Shown: piece by piece, positions 8,959 to 17,103 of the stretch
Numbering within the stretch: position 1 is the first letter of the stretch
How the letters are laid out: every line of letters starts with the position of its first letter
Origin: Taklimakanibacter sp049323275
GTDB lineage: Bacteria > Pseudomonadota > Alphaproteobacteria > Rhizobiales > Aestuariivirgaceae
Assembly: GCA_049323275.1 (NCBI GenBank)
Contig: JBMOOM010000058.1
Span: 22,745-86,744, forward strand
Reading direction: 5' to 3'
DNA: 64,000 bases
Notes under the pieces: model-generated
What the model saw: the letters and a program-made list of their open reading frames with translations, nothing else
Database searches by the model: none
What the model was told of the DNA's origin: nothing
Program-made: the position numbers and the translations under genes

Positions 8959-9456
8959 CTATGCAGCCAGATCCACGTCCGGCTGATTGACATAGATCAG
9001 TACACCGATGATGGCGACGTAGAATTTGAAGGCGGCCTCCTGGCCGTTCCAGGTCTGCGACTGCCACATCGCGAACCACTCGCCGCCCACCACCATGAAG
9101 CCGAAGAACCAGACGAGGAAGCCCATGGTGGCGCCGATGACGGCGAAGCGCTTGGCCCTGTTGAATTGTGCGCCGCTCGCGTGGCGCGCCTGCCAGAGAT
9201 GCAAGGCGCCGATGAGAAACAGAAGGAAGGTCAGCGCCTCGCCCAGAATGATGAGCCAGTAGCCGACATGCCAGAGGCTCTCATTGGTAATGGCGCGGTA
9301 CATCAGCTTGTTTCCGGGAAAGGTCGTGTCCATGCTGAGCACGTGCTGGACGAAGGCGAAATTGGAGCCGTAATCGGTGATGTTGCCGAAGGCCACCATG
9401 AAGGCGAAAGCCGCCAGGCACAGGCACATGATGATCTTGGACAGGCGCACGGTCAT
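8959..9456 (-). CDS. DUF2165 family small integral membrane protein
   Basis: A 165-residue protein with four predicted helices (about 7-25, 63-86, 102-122 and 142-158) and the family's hallmark sequence around NITDYGSNFAFVQHVLSMDT (residues 25-44) and ITNESLWHVGYW. The function of DUF2165 is not established. It lies divergent to a small unknown gene at 9548. Confidence 0.85.
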   Translation of the reverse strand: MTVRLSKIIMCLCLAAFAFMVAFGNITDYGSNFAFVQHVLSMDTTFPGNKLMYRAITNESLWHVGYWLIILGEALTFLLFLIGALHLWQARHASGAQFNRAKRFAVIGATMGFLVWFFGFMVVGGEWFAMWQSQTWNGQEAAFKFYVAIIGVLIYVNQPDVDLAA

Positions 9457-9547
9457 GGCCGAATCTCCCCCATATGCGATGGCGCCATTTTAACTGGAGC
9501 CAGATCGCGCCGCCATGAGATAGTCGGGCGATCCCGAAGGAGCCGTC

Positions 9548-9790
9548 ATGCGCAAGACCATCATCGCCCTGACCGACAGCGCCGCGCGCTATGCCGACAG
9601 ACATGGCATCAGGGCCGAGGTGACGACGCTCGATCTCGATGGCCAATGCGTGGCCGGCGACATCATTTCCTTCGAGCGCGAGGAGATGCCGCATGACTTT
9701 GTCATTCTGCGGCGGCGCTGGGTGATCTCCGGCAAGCGCCGCGAGTTCGAAATCACCCTCGATCATCCGGCTCGTCCACTGAAGGCCTGA
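9548..9790 (+). CDS. Small hypothetical protein
   Basis: An 80-residue soluble protein (MRKTIIALTDSAARYADRHG...) with no motif I recognise. Codon usage is like its neighbours and a plausible ribosome site (gaaggag, 9536-9542) precedes the ATG, which supports a real gene. It is rich in charged residues, with no membrane segment. Between its end and rcdA (9791-9948) I see no feature. Confidence 0.6.
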   Translation: MRKTIIALTDSAARYADRHGIRAEVTTLDLDGQCVAGDIISFEREEMPHDFVILRRRWVISGKRREFEITLDHPARPLKA

Positions 9791-9948
9791 GGCGGGAATT
9801 CCCTGCAAAATTCCTATCTTGAATTCAGGTAAGTCTACAGGGAGTTACAGGCATTATCAGGGTATTTTCGCGAAATTCGCAGAACCCGGCTGCCCCACCT
9901 CCAGGCGAGGCTGACAATATCCAACAGCCACGTCCGCGGCTTCAAGAT

Positions 9949-10488
9949 CTAGCGGCGTGCCGTTTTGAACACCGCCGCCAGCCGGTCCATCTGATGACTG
10001 ACCGGATTGGGTTGCGGCGGGGCGAGGCGCGCTTTGGCGGAGAGCATCTCGTCGAGCTTCTGGATGCGCTCATGCAGCCTGAGCGACCGGTCGACGAGGT
10101 CCTTCAGCGCCAGGGGAATCTGGTCATAGCCGGTCATGACATGGCCGGCGCCGATCTCGGAGAGATGGATGCGGTGTTTCTCCTTGGAAGCGTCCTCGAC
10201 CGAGATTTCTCCGGCCGAGACGGCGCGCTGGAGCAGGAGCCAGGAAGCGAGCTGCATCAGCCGGGTCGTCAGGCGCATGCTTTCGGTGGCGTAGGCGATG
10301 GCGCCGGTGCGGTCGAGCAGGCGGGCATCCTGGCGGCCGGGACCGTCGAGATAATTCGCGGTCTCCTCGACCAGGCCCATGCCTTCCTTGAAGATCGAGG
10401 CGAACTGATCGGAGGCGGTGAAGCGCGCCAGAAAGTCGACCAGGCTCTCACCGCGGCCATTCGTGGAATTGTCCCCTGTCACCATCAT
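9949..10488 (-). CDS. rcdA: RcdA-like regulator of CtrA degradation (DUF1465)
   Basis: A 179-residue helical protein of the DUF1465 family, whose founding member RcdA of Caulobacter works with ClpXP and CpdR in timed proteolysis of the master regulator CtrA. The core GLVEETANYLDG and ESMRLTTRLMQLASWLLLQRA (residues about 75-95) are the family hallmarks. I start at the ATGATG at 10488, because the upstream residues (a GTG start, Arg/Lys-rich) are not typical. It is near a DUF1192 gene and TrcR, two other alphaproteobacterial housekeeping genes. Confidence 0.83.
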   Translation of the reverse strand: MMVTGDNSTNGRGESLVDFLARFTASDQFASIFKEGMGLVEETANYLDGPGRQDARLLDRTGAIAYATESMRLTTRLMQLASWLLLQRAVSAGEISVEDASKEKHRIHLSEIGAGHVMTGYDQIPLALKDLVDRSLRLHERIQKLDEMLSAKARLAPPQPNPVSHQMDRLAAVFKTARR

Positions 10489-10629
10489 GAGAATCGTTTC
10501 TTTCGTTTTTCTCCGTCGCACCCTCAGCGGAACGGGCTTAACGGAACATTAAAACCTGCGTCATTTTCGGGCACTATCCACAGAAAACGGCCCGGTGCTC
10601 TGGTGATGAGCAAATCGCGGGCCAAAAAA

Positions 10630-10651
10630 AAGCCGCGCAAAAGCGCGGCTT
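10630..10651 (-). terminator. Intrinsic terminator for the DUF1192 transcript
   Basis: Perfect 9-bp stem AAGCCGCGC / GCGCGGCTT with an AAAA loop. Read on the minus strand it is followed by a run of eight Ts (complement of 10624-10631), ideal for terminating transcription arriving from the minus-strand DUF1192 gene at 10804-10992 before rcdA. Confidence 0.75.
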
Positions 10652-10803
10652 AAAAGGTTCTAACAGGGAGGCGTCAAACAGAGTGGACAGGAGCCACTCG
10701 GAGAATCCAGATGACTGGATTACATTGATGAAAATACAACCGAATCCCTTACTGATTGGTTAACGATACGGTTGCTTAACGCAAAAAGAGTCTGAACGCC
10801 GTC

Positions 10804-10992
10804 TCAGCTCCGGAAAAATGCGTCGGCAGCGGCCTTGCTCGACTGCTTGCCGGCGATGGCTTCGCGGATGCGGACGATTTCGGATTCCAAAAGGTGAACG
10901 CGGTGTTCAAGTTCGGCAACCGACAGCAGGGCCAGATCCTCACCAATGACGATGCCGGGTTTCTTGACGGGACGGATGTCGTCGAGGTCCAT
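10804..10992 (-). CDS. DUF1192 family small protein
   Basis: A 62-residue protein beginning MDLDDIRPVKKPG, with the DUF1192 core: LALLSVAELEHRVHLLESEI (residues 21-40), a short coiled coil. DUF1192 genes are found beside rcdA in many alphaproteobacteria; the function is unknown. The start at 10992 is chosen because longer in-frame extensions upstream do not match the family. Confidence 0.8.
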   Translation of the reverse strand: MDLDDIRPVKKPGIVIGEDLALLSVAELEHRVHLLESEIVRIREAIAGKQSSKAAADAFFRS

Positions 10993-11174
10993 GTGCCTAC
11001 TCCCTTGACGATGTGACCAGAATGGGCAGTTTGGCCTGTGCTTTCCGCCTCTGCAAGTCCGGCACGCCGCACTAGAGCCCTTCTCGTCGAGCAGCTTTGG
11101 CGGGAAGCGCTCTAGGCGCGCGCCCTGAACAAGCGCGTGCCGATCCCGCGCCCAATTCAACAAGGAGTCTCCCC

Positions 11175-12173
11175 ATGACCGCGCTGCCCGCCAAGATGAC
11201 CGCCATCGCCATCACGACGCCGGGCGGTCCGGATGTGCTCAAGCCCACGGAAATCGCCGTGCCGGCTCTCAAGGATCATGAGATTCTGATCAAGGTCGCC
11301 GCCGCGGGCGTCAACCGGCCGGATGTACTGCAGCGGCAGGGCGGCTATCCGCCGCCCGCCGGGGCGCCTTCGACGCCGGGCCTCGAAGTGGCGGGGCATG
11401 TGGTGGCCCGGGGCGGGCAGGTGAAGCGCTACCGGGAGGGCGACGCCGTCACCGCCCTGGTGCCGGGGGGCGGCTATGCCGAATATTGCGCGGCGGCCGA
11501 AGACAATGCGCTCCCGGTCCCGGACGGCATTTCCCTCATCGAGGCAGGGGGCATCCCCGAGACCTTCTTCACCGTGTGGACCAATGTCTTCGAACGGGGC
11601 GGGCTCAAGCCCGGCGAGACGCTGCTCATCCATGGCGGCTCGAGCGGCATCGGCACCACGGCCATCATGATGGCGCATCGCCTGGGCTCCAGAGTGTTCG
11701 CGACCGCCGGCTCGCCGGACAAATGCCGCGCCTGCGAGGCCCTGGGGGCCGAACGCGGCATCGATTACCGGGCCGAGGACTTCGTCCAGATCACCAAGGC
11801 GGCAACCGACGGCAAGGGCGCCGACGTGATCCTCGACATGGTCGGGGGTGACTATGTCGGGCGCAATCTCGCCGTCGCCGCGATGCATGGCCGGATCGTC
11901 AATATCGCCTTCCTCAAGGGTTCGAAGGTCGAGGTCGATCTCCTGCCCATCATGCTGAAGCGGCTGACCCTGACCGGCTCGACGCTCAGGCCGCGCAGCG
12001 TCGCCGAAAAGGCGGAAATCGCCCGCGCTCTGGAGGCCCGGGTCTGGCCGCTTCTGACCCAGGGCAAGATCAAGCCGCAGATCTTCAAGACATTTCCCCT
12101 GGCCGGGGCCGCGGAGGCGCACCGGTTGATGGAAACGAGCGCTCATGTGGGCAAGATTGTGCTTGTGCCGTGA
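11175..12173 (+). CDS. NAD(P)H:quinone oxidoreductase, PIG3-like zinc-independent MDR family
   Basis: A 332-residue medium-chain dehydrogenase/reductase. It has the N-terminal GroES-like fold with AAAGVNRPDVLQRQGGYPPP (residues about 44-63) typical of the TP53I3/PIG3 quinone reductases, then a Rossmann fold whose nucleotide motif is IHGGSSGIGTTA (about 154-165). Catalytic zinc ligands of alcohol dehydrogenases are absent, as expected. The start at 11175 has AAGGAG eight bases upstream. It probably reduces quinones with NADPH. Confidence 0.9.
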   Translation: MTALPAKMTAIAITTPGGPDVLKPTEIAVPALKDHEILIKVAAAGVNRPDVLQRQGGYPPPAGAPSTPGLEVAGHVVARGGQVKRYREGDAVTALVPGGGYAEYCAAAEDNALPVPDGISLIEAGGIPETFFTVWTNVFERGGLKPGETLLIHGGSSGIGTTAIMMAHRLGSRVFATAGSPDKCRACEALGAERGIDYRAEDFVQITKAATDGKGADVILDMVGGDYVGRNLAVAAMHGRIVNIAFLKGSKVEVDLLPIMLKRLTLTGSTLRPRSVAEKAEIARALEARVWPLLTQGKIKPQIFKTFPLAGAAEAHRLMETSAHVGKIVLVP

Positions 12174-12260
12174 CGTCCCCAGCGCCTATATAACCCTTAT
12201 TCCATTCATCTTTTGATCCCTGAGATCACAGAGCCATCGGTTCTGAAGGAGTTTTTACCT

Positions 12261-12977
12261 ATGTCACGCGCACCTTTGATGCCTAAGGCCACCGCCGTGT
12301 GGCTCGTCGAGAATACCGCGCTCACCTTCCGCCAGATCGCCGATTTCTGCGGTCTGCATGAGCTCGAGGTGAAAGGCATTGCCGATGGCGATGTCGCGCA
12401 GGGGATCAAGGGGCTCGATCCGGTGACCGGCGGCCAGCTCACCCGCGAGGAGATCGAAAAGGGCGAGAAGGATCCTGAATACCGCCTCAGGCTGCTCGAG
12501 CCGAAGGTCAATATCGCCATCCAGAAGTCGACCAAGGGACCGCGCTATACGCCGGTGTCGAAGCGCGGCGACCGTCCCGACGCCATCGCCTGGCTCCTGC
12601 GCTATCATCCGGAGCTGCCGGATTCGCAGATCATGAAACTCGTCGGCACCACCAAGACGACGATCGCCGCGATCCGCGACCGCACCCACTGGAACGCCCC
12701 CAACATCAAGCCGGTCGACCCGGTGTCGCTGGGCCTGTGCTCGCAGATCGATCTCGATTTCGCCGTGCAAAAGGCCGCCCGCCGGTCCGGCCGCGGCTAT
12801 GTGCCGGATGCCGAGCCGGTGCGTACGCTGATCCCGGCCGCAGCTGCGGTGGCGCCCGCCGAGCCGCCGCACGAGGACGAAGCCCCGCATGCCAAGCGGC
12901 ACGAAGAAGAGGAATATGACGCCGATTCAGTCTTCGCCAAGCTGAAGGGCCTGAAAGCCCCGTCCGAGGACGAATAA
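12261..12977 (+). CDS. trcR: TrcR-type cell-cycle transcriptional regulator (DUF1013)
   Basis: A 238-residue DUF1013 protein. The N-terminal 170 residues match the family throughout: PKATAVWLVENTALTFRQIA, then CGLHELEVKGIADG, QGIKGLDPV, and THWNAPNIKPVDPVSLGLC near residues 145-160. Helix-turn-helix-like segments fit the reported DNA-binding role of TrcR, which controls other cell-cycle genes in alphaproteobacteria. The acidic tail (HEEEEYDADSVFAKLKGL) is variable. AAGGAG stands nine bases before the ATG. Its stop codon overlaps the start of the downstream SDR by one base (TAATG). Confidence 0.85.
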   Translation: MSRAPLMPKATAVWLVENTALTFRQIADFCGLHELEVKGIADGDVAQGIKGLDPVTGGQLTREEIEKGEKDPEYRLRLLEPKVNIAIQKSTKGPRYTPVSKRGDRPDAIAWLLRYHPELPDSQIMKLVGTTKTTIAAIRDRTHWNAPNIKPVDPVSLGLCSQIDLDFAVQKAARRSGRGYVPDAEPVRTLIPAAAAVAPAEPPHEDEAPHAKRHEEEEYDADSVFAKLKGLKAPSEDE

Positions 12978-13576
12978 TGCGTATACTGATCATCGGCGCG
13001 TCGGGCGCGCTCGGCCAGGCGGCGGTCGCGGCGCTTGAGGGCCGCCATGAGATCGTCACCGCCGGGCGCTCGTCGGGCGACGTGAAGGTCGATCTCACGG
13101 ACCGCGCTTCGATCGAGCGCATGTTCAAGGAGGCCGGCAAGCTCGACGCTGTCGTCACCTGCACCGGGCATGCTCATTTCGGCCCGATCACGACGATGAC
13201 CGAAGATCAGTTCATGCATGGCCTCAAGGACAAGCTGATGGGCCAGGTGAATGTGGTGCTGGTCGGCCAGTCGCTCATCAATGACGGGGGCTCCTTCACA
13301 TTGACCGGCGGCGTGCTCGACCGCGATCCGATCCGCAAGGGCGTCAATGCCTCGACGGTGAACGGCGCGCTCAACGCCTTTGCGATGAGCGCGGCCATCG
13401 AGCTTCCGCGCGGCATCCGCATCAATGTGGTGAGCCCGACCGTGCTCGAGGTCTCGGCGCAGAAATATGACGGCTTCTTCCCGGGCCATATGCCGGTCTC
13501 TTCGGCGCGCGTCGGCCTCGCTTATGTGAAATGCGTCGAAGGCGCCATCACCGGCAAGGTGATCGAGCTCGACTGA
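12977..13576 (+). CDS. Short SDR-family protein lacking the YxxxK dyad
   Basis: A 199-residue Rossmann-fold protein with the glycine motif GASGALGQ (residues 7-14) and VNGALNAFAMSAAIELPRG in the catalytic-helix region. The usual Tyr-x-x-x-Lys is not present at that place (NASTVNGAL occupies it), a condition known for a small group of 200-residue SDRs. It overlaps trcR by one base, so the two are co-translated. Substrate unknown; it may be an atypical reductase or a non-catalytic sensor. Confidence 0.8.
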   Translation: MRILIIGASGALGQAAVAALEGRHEIVTAGRSSGDVKVDLTDRASIERMFKEAGKLDAVVTCTGHAHFGPITTMTEDQFMHGLKDKLMGQVNVVLVGQSLINDGGSFTLTGGVLDRDPIRKGVNASTVNGALNAFAMSAAIELPRGIRINVVSPTVLEVSAQKYDGFFPGHMPVSSARVGLAYVKCVEGAITGKVIELD

Positions 13577-13975
13577 CCGGAGACGGCTTCGGTCTCACGG
13601 AATACCGAAATGGCCGCCTGTAGATCACGGTGAATTTGGATCGAAACGATTCAAACTCATACCCGTGATCTACAGGCGGCCATTTCGCATTGTGGGACTT
13701 TTCGCCCATGTCCGCTCCCGCACAGGTTGATTTCTCTGCAGGAAACATTTCTGCGGCATTCTGTCCTTATTTCTGTTGTAAATACAACATTGGCATTGTA
13801 ATATGCGCATTACCTTGAGCGATTTCGCTGGGCGGCAAAAGGTCTTTCGCCGCAAACAACAAGAAAAACTGTAGTAAGAACAATAGGTTCATTGTGAACC
13901 GGATATGAACGGAGGAACGGGGATTTGTTCAGCCAGTGAATCTTATGTTGGACATTGCAACATTGGAGGTTAAAA
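13577..13975 (+). other. 399-base gene-free region: long inverted repeat, then AT-rich stretch
   Basis: The first part holds a perfect 25-bp inverted repeat at 13606-13687 (separate entry). From about 13740 to 13975 the DNA is much more AT-rich than its surroundings and leads into the small secreted-protein gene at 13976, so it probably carries that gene's promoter. I see no convincing ORF. Confidence 0.6.
13606..13687. repeat. Large palindromic element, perfect 25-bp inverted repeat (A-like)
   Basis: The arms 13606-13630 and 13663-13687 are exact reverse complements (CGAAATGGCCGCCTG... and its inverse), 32 bases apart. The inner part adds a second imperfect stem (GAATTTGGATCG against CGATTCAAACTC, ten of twelve pairing), so nearly the whole 82 bases could fold as one hairpin. 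The GATCACG motif in the arms recurs in the palindromes at 34665 and 43032, suggesting one repeat family. There is no T-run, so a simple terminator role is doubtful. Confidence 0.8.
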
Positions 13976-14332
13976 ATGTTCAGCACATTCACTTTCAAAG
14001 TCCTGGGTTCCCTGGCCCTGATCGCTCTGGTGGCGATGGGCACGGCCGGTCCGGTCGCGGCCGGAAAGAAGAACAAGGTCCCCGGTCATTGGGAGCGCGG
14101 CCAGGAGGGCGGCTTCGAATGGGTCGGCAAGAAGAAATACAAGCCGAAGAATGCCCAGCCGGTGGTGCGTGATCACCGCAATGGCGCGAGCGGCGGCGGG
14201 GTTACGGTGACCGAAAGCGGCGCCCCGGTCGTTCGCGATCATCGCAAGGAGCCGGTGGTGCGCGACCATCGCGCGCAGCCGGAAGTGCGCGATCATCGCA
14301 AGAAGAAACCGTTTGGAATGCCGAGTTTTTGA
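13976..14332 (+). CDS. Small secreted basic protein with four PxVRDHR repeats
   Basis: A 118-residue protein with a signal peptide (residues 1-29, hydrophobic VLGSLALIALVAMG, cut probably after AAG or AA). The mature part starts lysine-rich (KKNKVPGHWERG), has GFEWVGKKKYKPK at 46-58, and then four copies of P-[VE]-V-R-D-H-R at residues 62-68, 84-90, 93-99 and 102-108. The predicted charge is strongly positive. TTGGAGG six bases before the ATG supports this start. I do not recognise the family; regularly spaced Asp-His-Arg could bind metal, polyanion or the cell surface, but that is speculation. Confidence 0.75.
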   Translation: MFSTFTFKVLGSLALIALVAMGTAGPVAAGKKNKVPGHWERGQEGGFEWVGKKKYKPKNAQPVVRDHRNGASGGGVTVTESGAPVVRDHRKEPVVRDHRAQPEVRDHRKKKPFGMPSF

Positions 14333-14426
14333 CGAGGGAAGTGAGGAGGCTGTTCATCACAAGGCTGGGGGCGCCGGTTCGGTGGAATCGGCGCCGGGGA
14401 CGCGGGAATACCGAGTTTTCACAACG

Positions 14427-15437
14427 ATGCGGTGTATGGGAATGACCAAGCTTGTATGGGATGAATTCAGCACGCAGGTGCTGCCGCAGAACGATCACTT
14501 TGCGGTTTTTCACGGCGATACGATAAGGCGCGAGCCTGGAACCGGAGTCGCCGGGCAGAGAGACATTCAGTTCTCGGGGATGATCAAACGCTGCCGGCTC
14601 GGCATTGTCGGCGTCTCCAAGGTCACGGCGCATGCGACGAGCTTCGTGCGCACGCCGGAACTCGCCCATGACGGCGGCGACGCCATCGTCGCGGTCTTGT
14701 GCCTGCAGGGCAGCATGCTGTGCACGCAGGGCGACGCGCCGGTGCAGCTCGGGCCGGGCGATGGCGTTCTATGCGACAGCGCCGAAGCCGACGGAATGCA
14801 TATAGGTCCCGGGTCATGCTACTGGGCGCTCAAGATCGCGCGCGCCGACATGGCCAAGGTGGCGCCTCACATCAAGCACTTCGCCGGACTGAGGCTCGCC
14901 CATACCGGCATGGCGCTCAAGCTGCTCAGCCGATATCTCGACGGACTTCAGGACAGCGACGCGCTGGGCGACGAGCAGGAGGCGCGGATCTTCGGCGATC
15001 ATCTCGTCGATCTGATCAGGATGGCGATCAGCCATGAAAGCGAGGCCCTTCAGCTCGCCGAACGTCGCGGCGTCAGGGCGGTGCGCCATGCCGCGGTGCT
15101 GCGCGAAATCGAGCGCAATCTCGCCGACACCACCCTGAGCGCCGCCCAGGTGGCCGAGAGGCTCGGCGTGACGCCGCGCTATGTGCATTTCCTGCTCGCC
15201 GAAAGCGGCCTTACCTTTTCCGAGCATGTGCTGGTGCGGCGGCTCAAGGCGGTCGAAACGGTGCTCGCCGATCCGGACAAGGTCATGCTCAAGATCTCGG
15301 CCATCGCCCGTCAGGCGGGCTTCACCGACATGTCCTATTTCAACCGCAGCTTCCGCAATCGCTTTGGCGACACGCCCTCGGGCTTCCGCAAGCGGGCGGT
15401 GAACGGCGCGATGGAGCCGAATGACGTGGCGGCGTAG
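14427..15437 (+). CDS. AraC-family transcriptional regulator
   Basis: A protein of about 336 residues. The N-terminal 200 residues resemble the AraC_binding_2 cupin-like sensor domain. The C-terminal 100 residues hold the two helix-turn-helix units: TTLSAAQVAERLGVTPRYVH, then the family signature KISAIARQAGFTDMSYFNRSFRNRFGDTPSGFR. In-frame ATGs at 14427, 14436 and 14442 are all possible; none has a clear ribosome site. It lies just after the VRDHR-repeat protein and before the convergent monooxygenase; its target is not evident. Confidence 0.87.
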   Translation: MRCMGMTKLVWDEFSTQVLPQNDHFAVFHGDTIRREPGTGVAGQRDIQFSGMIKRCRLGIVGVSKVTAHATSFVRTPELAHDGGDAIVAVLCLQGSMLCTQGDAPVQLGPGDGVLCDSAEADGMHIGPGSCYWALKIARADMAKVAPHIKHFAGLRLAHTGMALKLLSRYLDGLQDSDALGDEQEARIFGDHLVDLIRMAISHESEALQLAERRGVRAVRHAAVLREIERNLADTTLSAAQVAERLGVTPRYVHFLLAESGLTFSEHVLVRRLKAVETVLADPDKVMLKISAIARQAGFTDMSYFNRSFRNRFGDTPSGFRKRAVNGAMEPNDVAA

Positions 15438-15440
15438 GAG

Positions 15441-17027
15441 TCAAGTCGTCCCCGTCATGCGGAGCGTCAGGCGCCGCATGACATCGGCCAGTGAGCGACC
15501 GGGGTCGGAGACGGCAACCGGCGCTCGCCAGGCGACGAAGCCATCCGGGCGAATGACAATCGCGCCCGTGCCGGTCACGCCGAAAGCGGTCGGCCAATGG
15601 CCTTCCGGGTCAGTCAGATCGCCACCCGTGCCGAAGCGATGGCAACGCAGCAGGGGCGAGAGTGCTGCGGCCGCGGCGGCCCATTGGCCATTCTCGCCGG
15701 CGAGCAGGACAAAGCCCTTTCCGAAAAGATCGTGCGTCGACAGCGACTGTCCGCGGCGTGCAATCCGGAAATGCGGCGCGCGCGTGCCCGGTTCGCCCGA
15801 CAGCTCCTGAAACCGCGCAAAAGCATTCTTCGCGGCTTCGGCTTCCGTCAGGATCGCGCTGGAGCGATAGAGCTGGCCGAAGACGACATCGTAGTCGTCC
15901 ACCACCTCCACCGGCGGCGGCAGGCGTTTGCCTGGATCCTTGAACCATTTGCCGAGCCGGGCAAGGGCCTGCGCCAATGTCGCCTCGGCAACAGCGCGGC
16001 GCTCGGTGTCGTAGCTGTCGAGCAAAGCAGGATCCGCTTCGCCATCGATGACCAAAGCAAGCTTCCAGGCGAGGTTGTGGGCGTCGTGGATTCCGGCATT
16101 GCCGCCGAAGCCGCCGGTGGGCGGCATCAGATGAGCCGCGTCGCCGATGAGGAAACACCGTCCGTGGCGGAAACGGTCGGCGATATAGGCCGCCGCTTCC
16201 CAGGCACGCGCGTCGACCAGATCGGCCTTGATGCCGCTGCGGCCGGCTGCCGTGACGACGAGATCGCGGCAGCGCACTGCGTCGAAGTCTTCGGGGCGCT
16301 CGCCACGTTCGGGCGCATATTGGAGGGCGATGAGCCAGCGGCCGTTGGAACGCGGCACCAGCGTTCCGTTCAGATCGGTGACGAAGCAGGCGGTGAAGCG
16401 CCGGCCGGCGATCGTATCGGGCAAGTCGGTATCGAAGATGATGCTCATCCAGTGCTGAAGCACGCCAGGGCCCCGGCGTTCGATGCCGAGCTTTTCGCGT
16501 GTCGCTCCATGCGCGCCGTCGGCGGCGATGAGATAGGCCGTGGACAGATACTCCTCCCGGCCCGAGGTCAGATCGCGGAGGCGGGCCGTGACGCCGTTCC
16601 CGTCCTGGTCGAGGCTCAACAATTCGCAATCGAAGCGCATTTCGGCGCCGTGCATTTCTGCATGGCTGCGCAGTATGGGCTCCAGCACATGCTGATCGCA
16701 GGTCGCGGGCTGCGTCGGGCTGACTTGCGATGCGTCGGCCCAGGCCGGACCGCTCCATTGGATGTCGGGATCGGCAAGGTTCTTCGCCCGCGCTATGCCG
16801 CCGCCTTGCTGGTCCCCCGTGCGCCGGTTGCGGATATCGGCTTCGAGGCCGATGCTGCGAAAGATCTCCATGCTGCGCGGCGATATGCCGGTGAATTTGT
16901 ACTGGATGGAAGTGGCTGCATGACGTTCGACGACGATGACGCGAATGCCGCGATGGGCGAGCAGCGCGGCGGCAGTGAGCCCACTGAGGCCGCCGCCGAC
17001 GATCAACACGGATTTCCGGGGTTCCAC
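15441..17027 (-). CDS. FAD-dependent aromatic-ring monooxygenase (PheA/TfdB/UbiH-like)
   Basis: A 528-residue flavoprotein hydroxylase. The FAD-binding GGGLSG (residues 11-16) starts the protein, and the second FAD motif appears as GDAAHLMPPTGGFGGNAG near 310-327. The C-terminal 130 residues match the thioredoxin-like extension of phenol-hydroxylase-type enzymes. I start at a GTG (17027), because AAGGAGG lies eight bases upstream and the glycine motif then begins at the usual place. It is divergent from a MarR regulator with a palindrome between them, so it is probably induced by an aromatic substrate. Confidence 0.87.
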   Translation of the reverse strand: MEPRKSVLIVGGGLSGLTAAALLAHRGIRVIVVERHAATSIQYKFTGISPRSMEIFRSIGLEADIRNRRTGDQQGGGIARAKNLADPDIQWSGPAWADASQVSPTQPATCDQHVLEPILRSHAEMHGAEMRFDCELLSLDQDGNGVTARLRDLTSGREEYLSTAYLIAADGAHGATREKLGIERRGPGVLQHWMSIIFDTDLPDTIAGRRFTACFVTDLNGTLVPRSNGRWLIALQYAPERGERPEDFDAVRCRDLVVTAAGRSGIKADLVDARAWEAAAYIADRFRHGRCFLIGDAAHLMPPTGGFGGNAGIHDAHNLAWKLALVIDGEADPALLDSYDTERRAVAEATLAQALARLGKWFKDPGKRLPPPVEVVDDYDVVFGQLYRSSAILTEAEAAKNAFARFQELSGEPGTRAPHFRIARRGQSLSTHDLFGKGFVLLAGENGQWAAAAAALSPLLRCHRFGTGGDLTDPEGHWPTAFGVTGTGAIVIRPDGFVAWRAPVAVSDPGRSLADVMRRLTLRMTGTT

Positions 17028-17051
17028 GGATCTGGCCTCCTTGATTGGAAT

Positions 17052-17073
17052 TTGAAGATATTCAAATATTGAA
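17052..17073. promoter_or_regulatory. Overlapping palindromes, probable MarR operator
   Basis: TTGAA-GATA-TTCAA (17052-17065) and TTCAA-ATA-TTGAA (17061-17073) overlap between the divergent monooxygenase and MarR genes. MarR proteins bind such short AT-rich inverted repeats and repress both themselves and the divergent gene. The assignment rests on sequence symmetry and position. Confidence 0.6.
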
Positions 17074-17103
17074 GAGATAAAATATTTCCAAGCTTTCAAT
17101 TTC

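Noticed and set aside
8829..8990. 53-codon frame starting MTVVRALGRADLADVRALKG, overlapping the SelW-like stop by ATGA
   Set aside because: Start position is attractive, but it overlaps the end of the opposite DUF2165 gene, has no recognisable homology and no distinct composition.
10608..10655. 15-codon basic ORF (MSKSRAKKKPRKSAA)
   Set aside because: It lies over the terminator stem-loop and its A-run, which explains the Lys/Arg codons.
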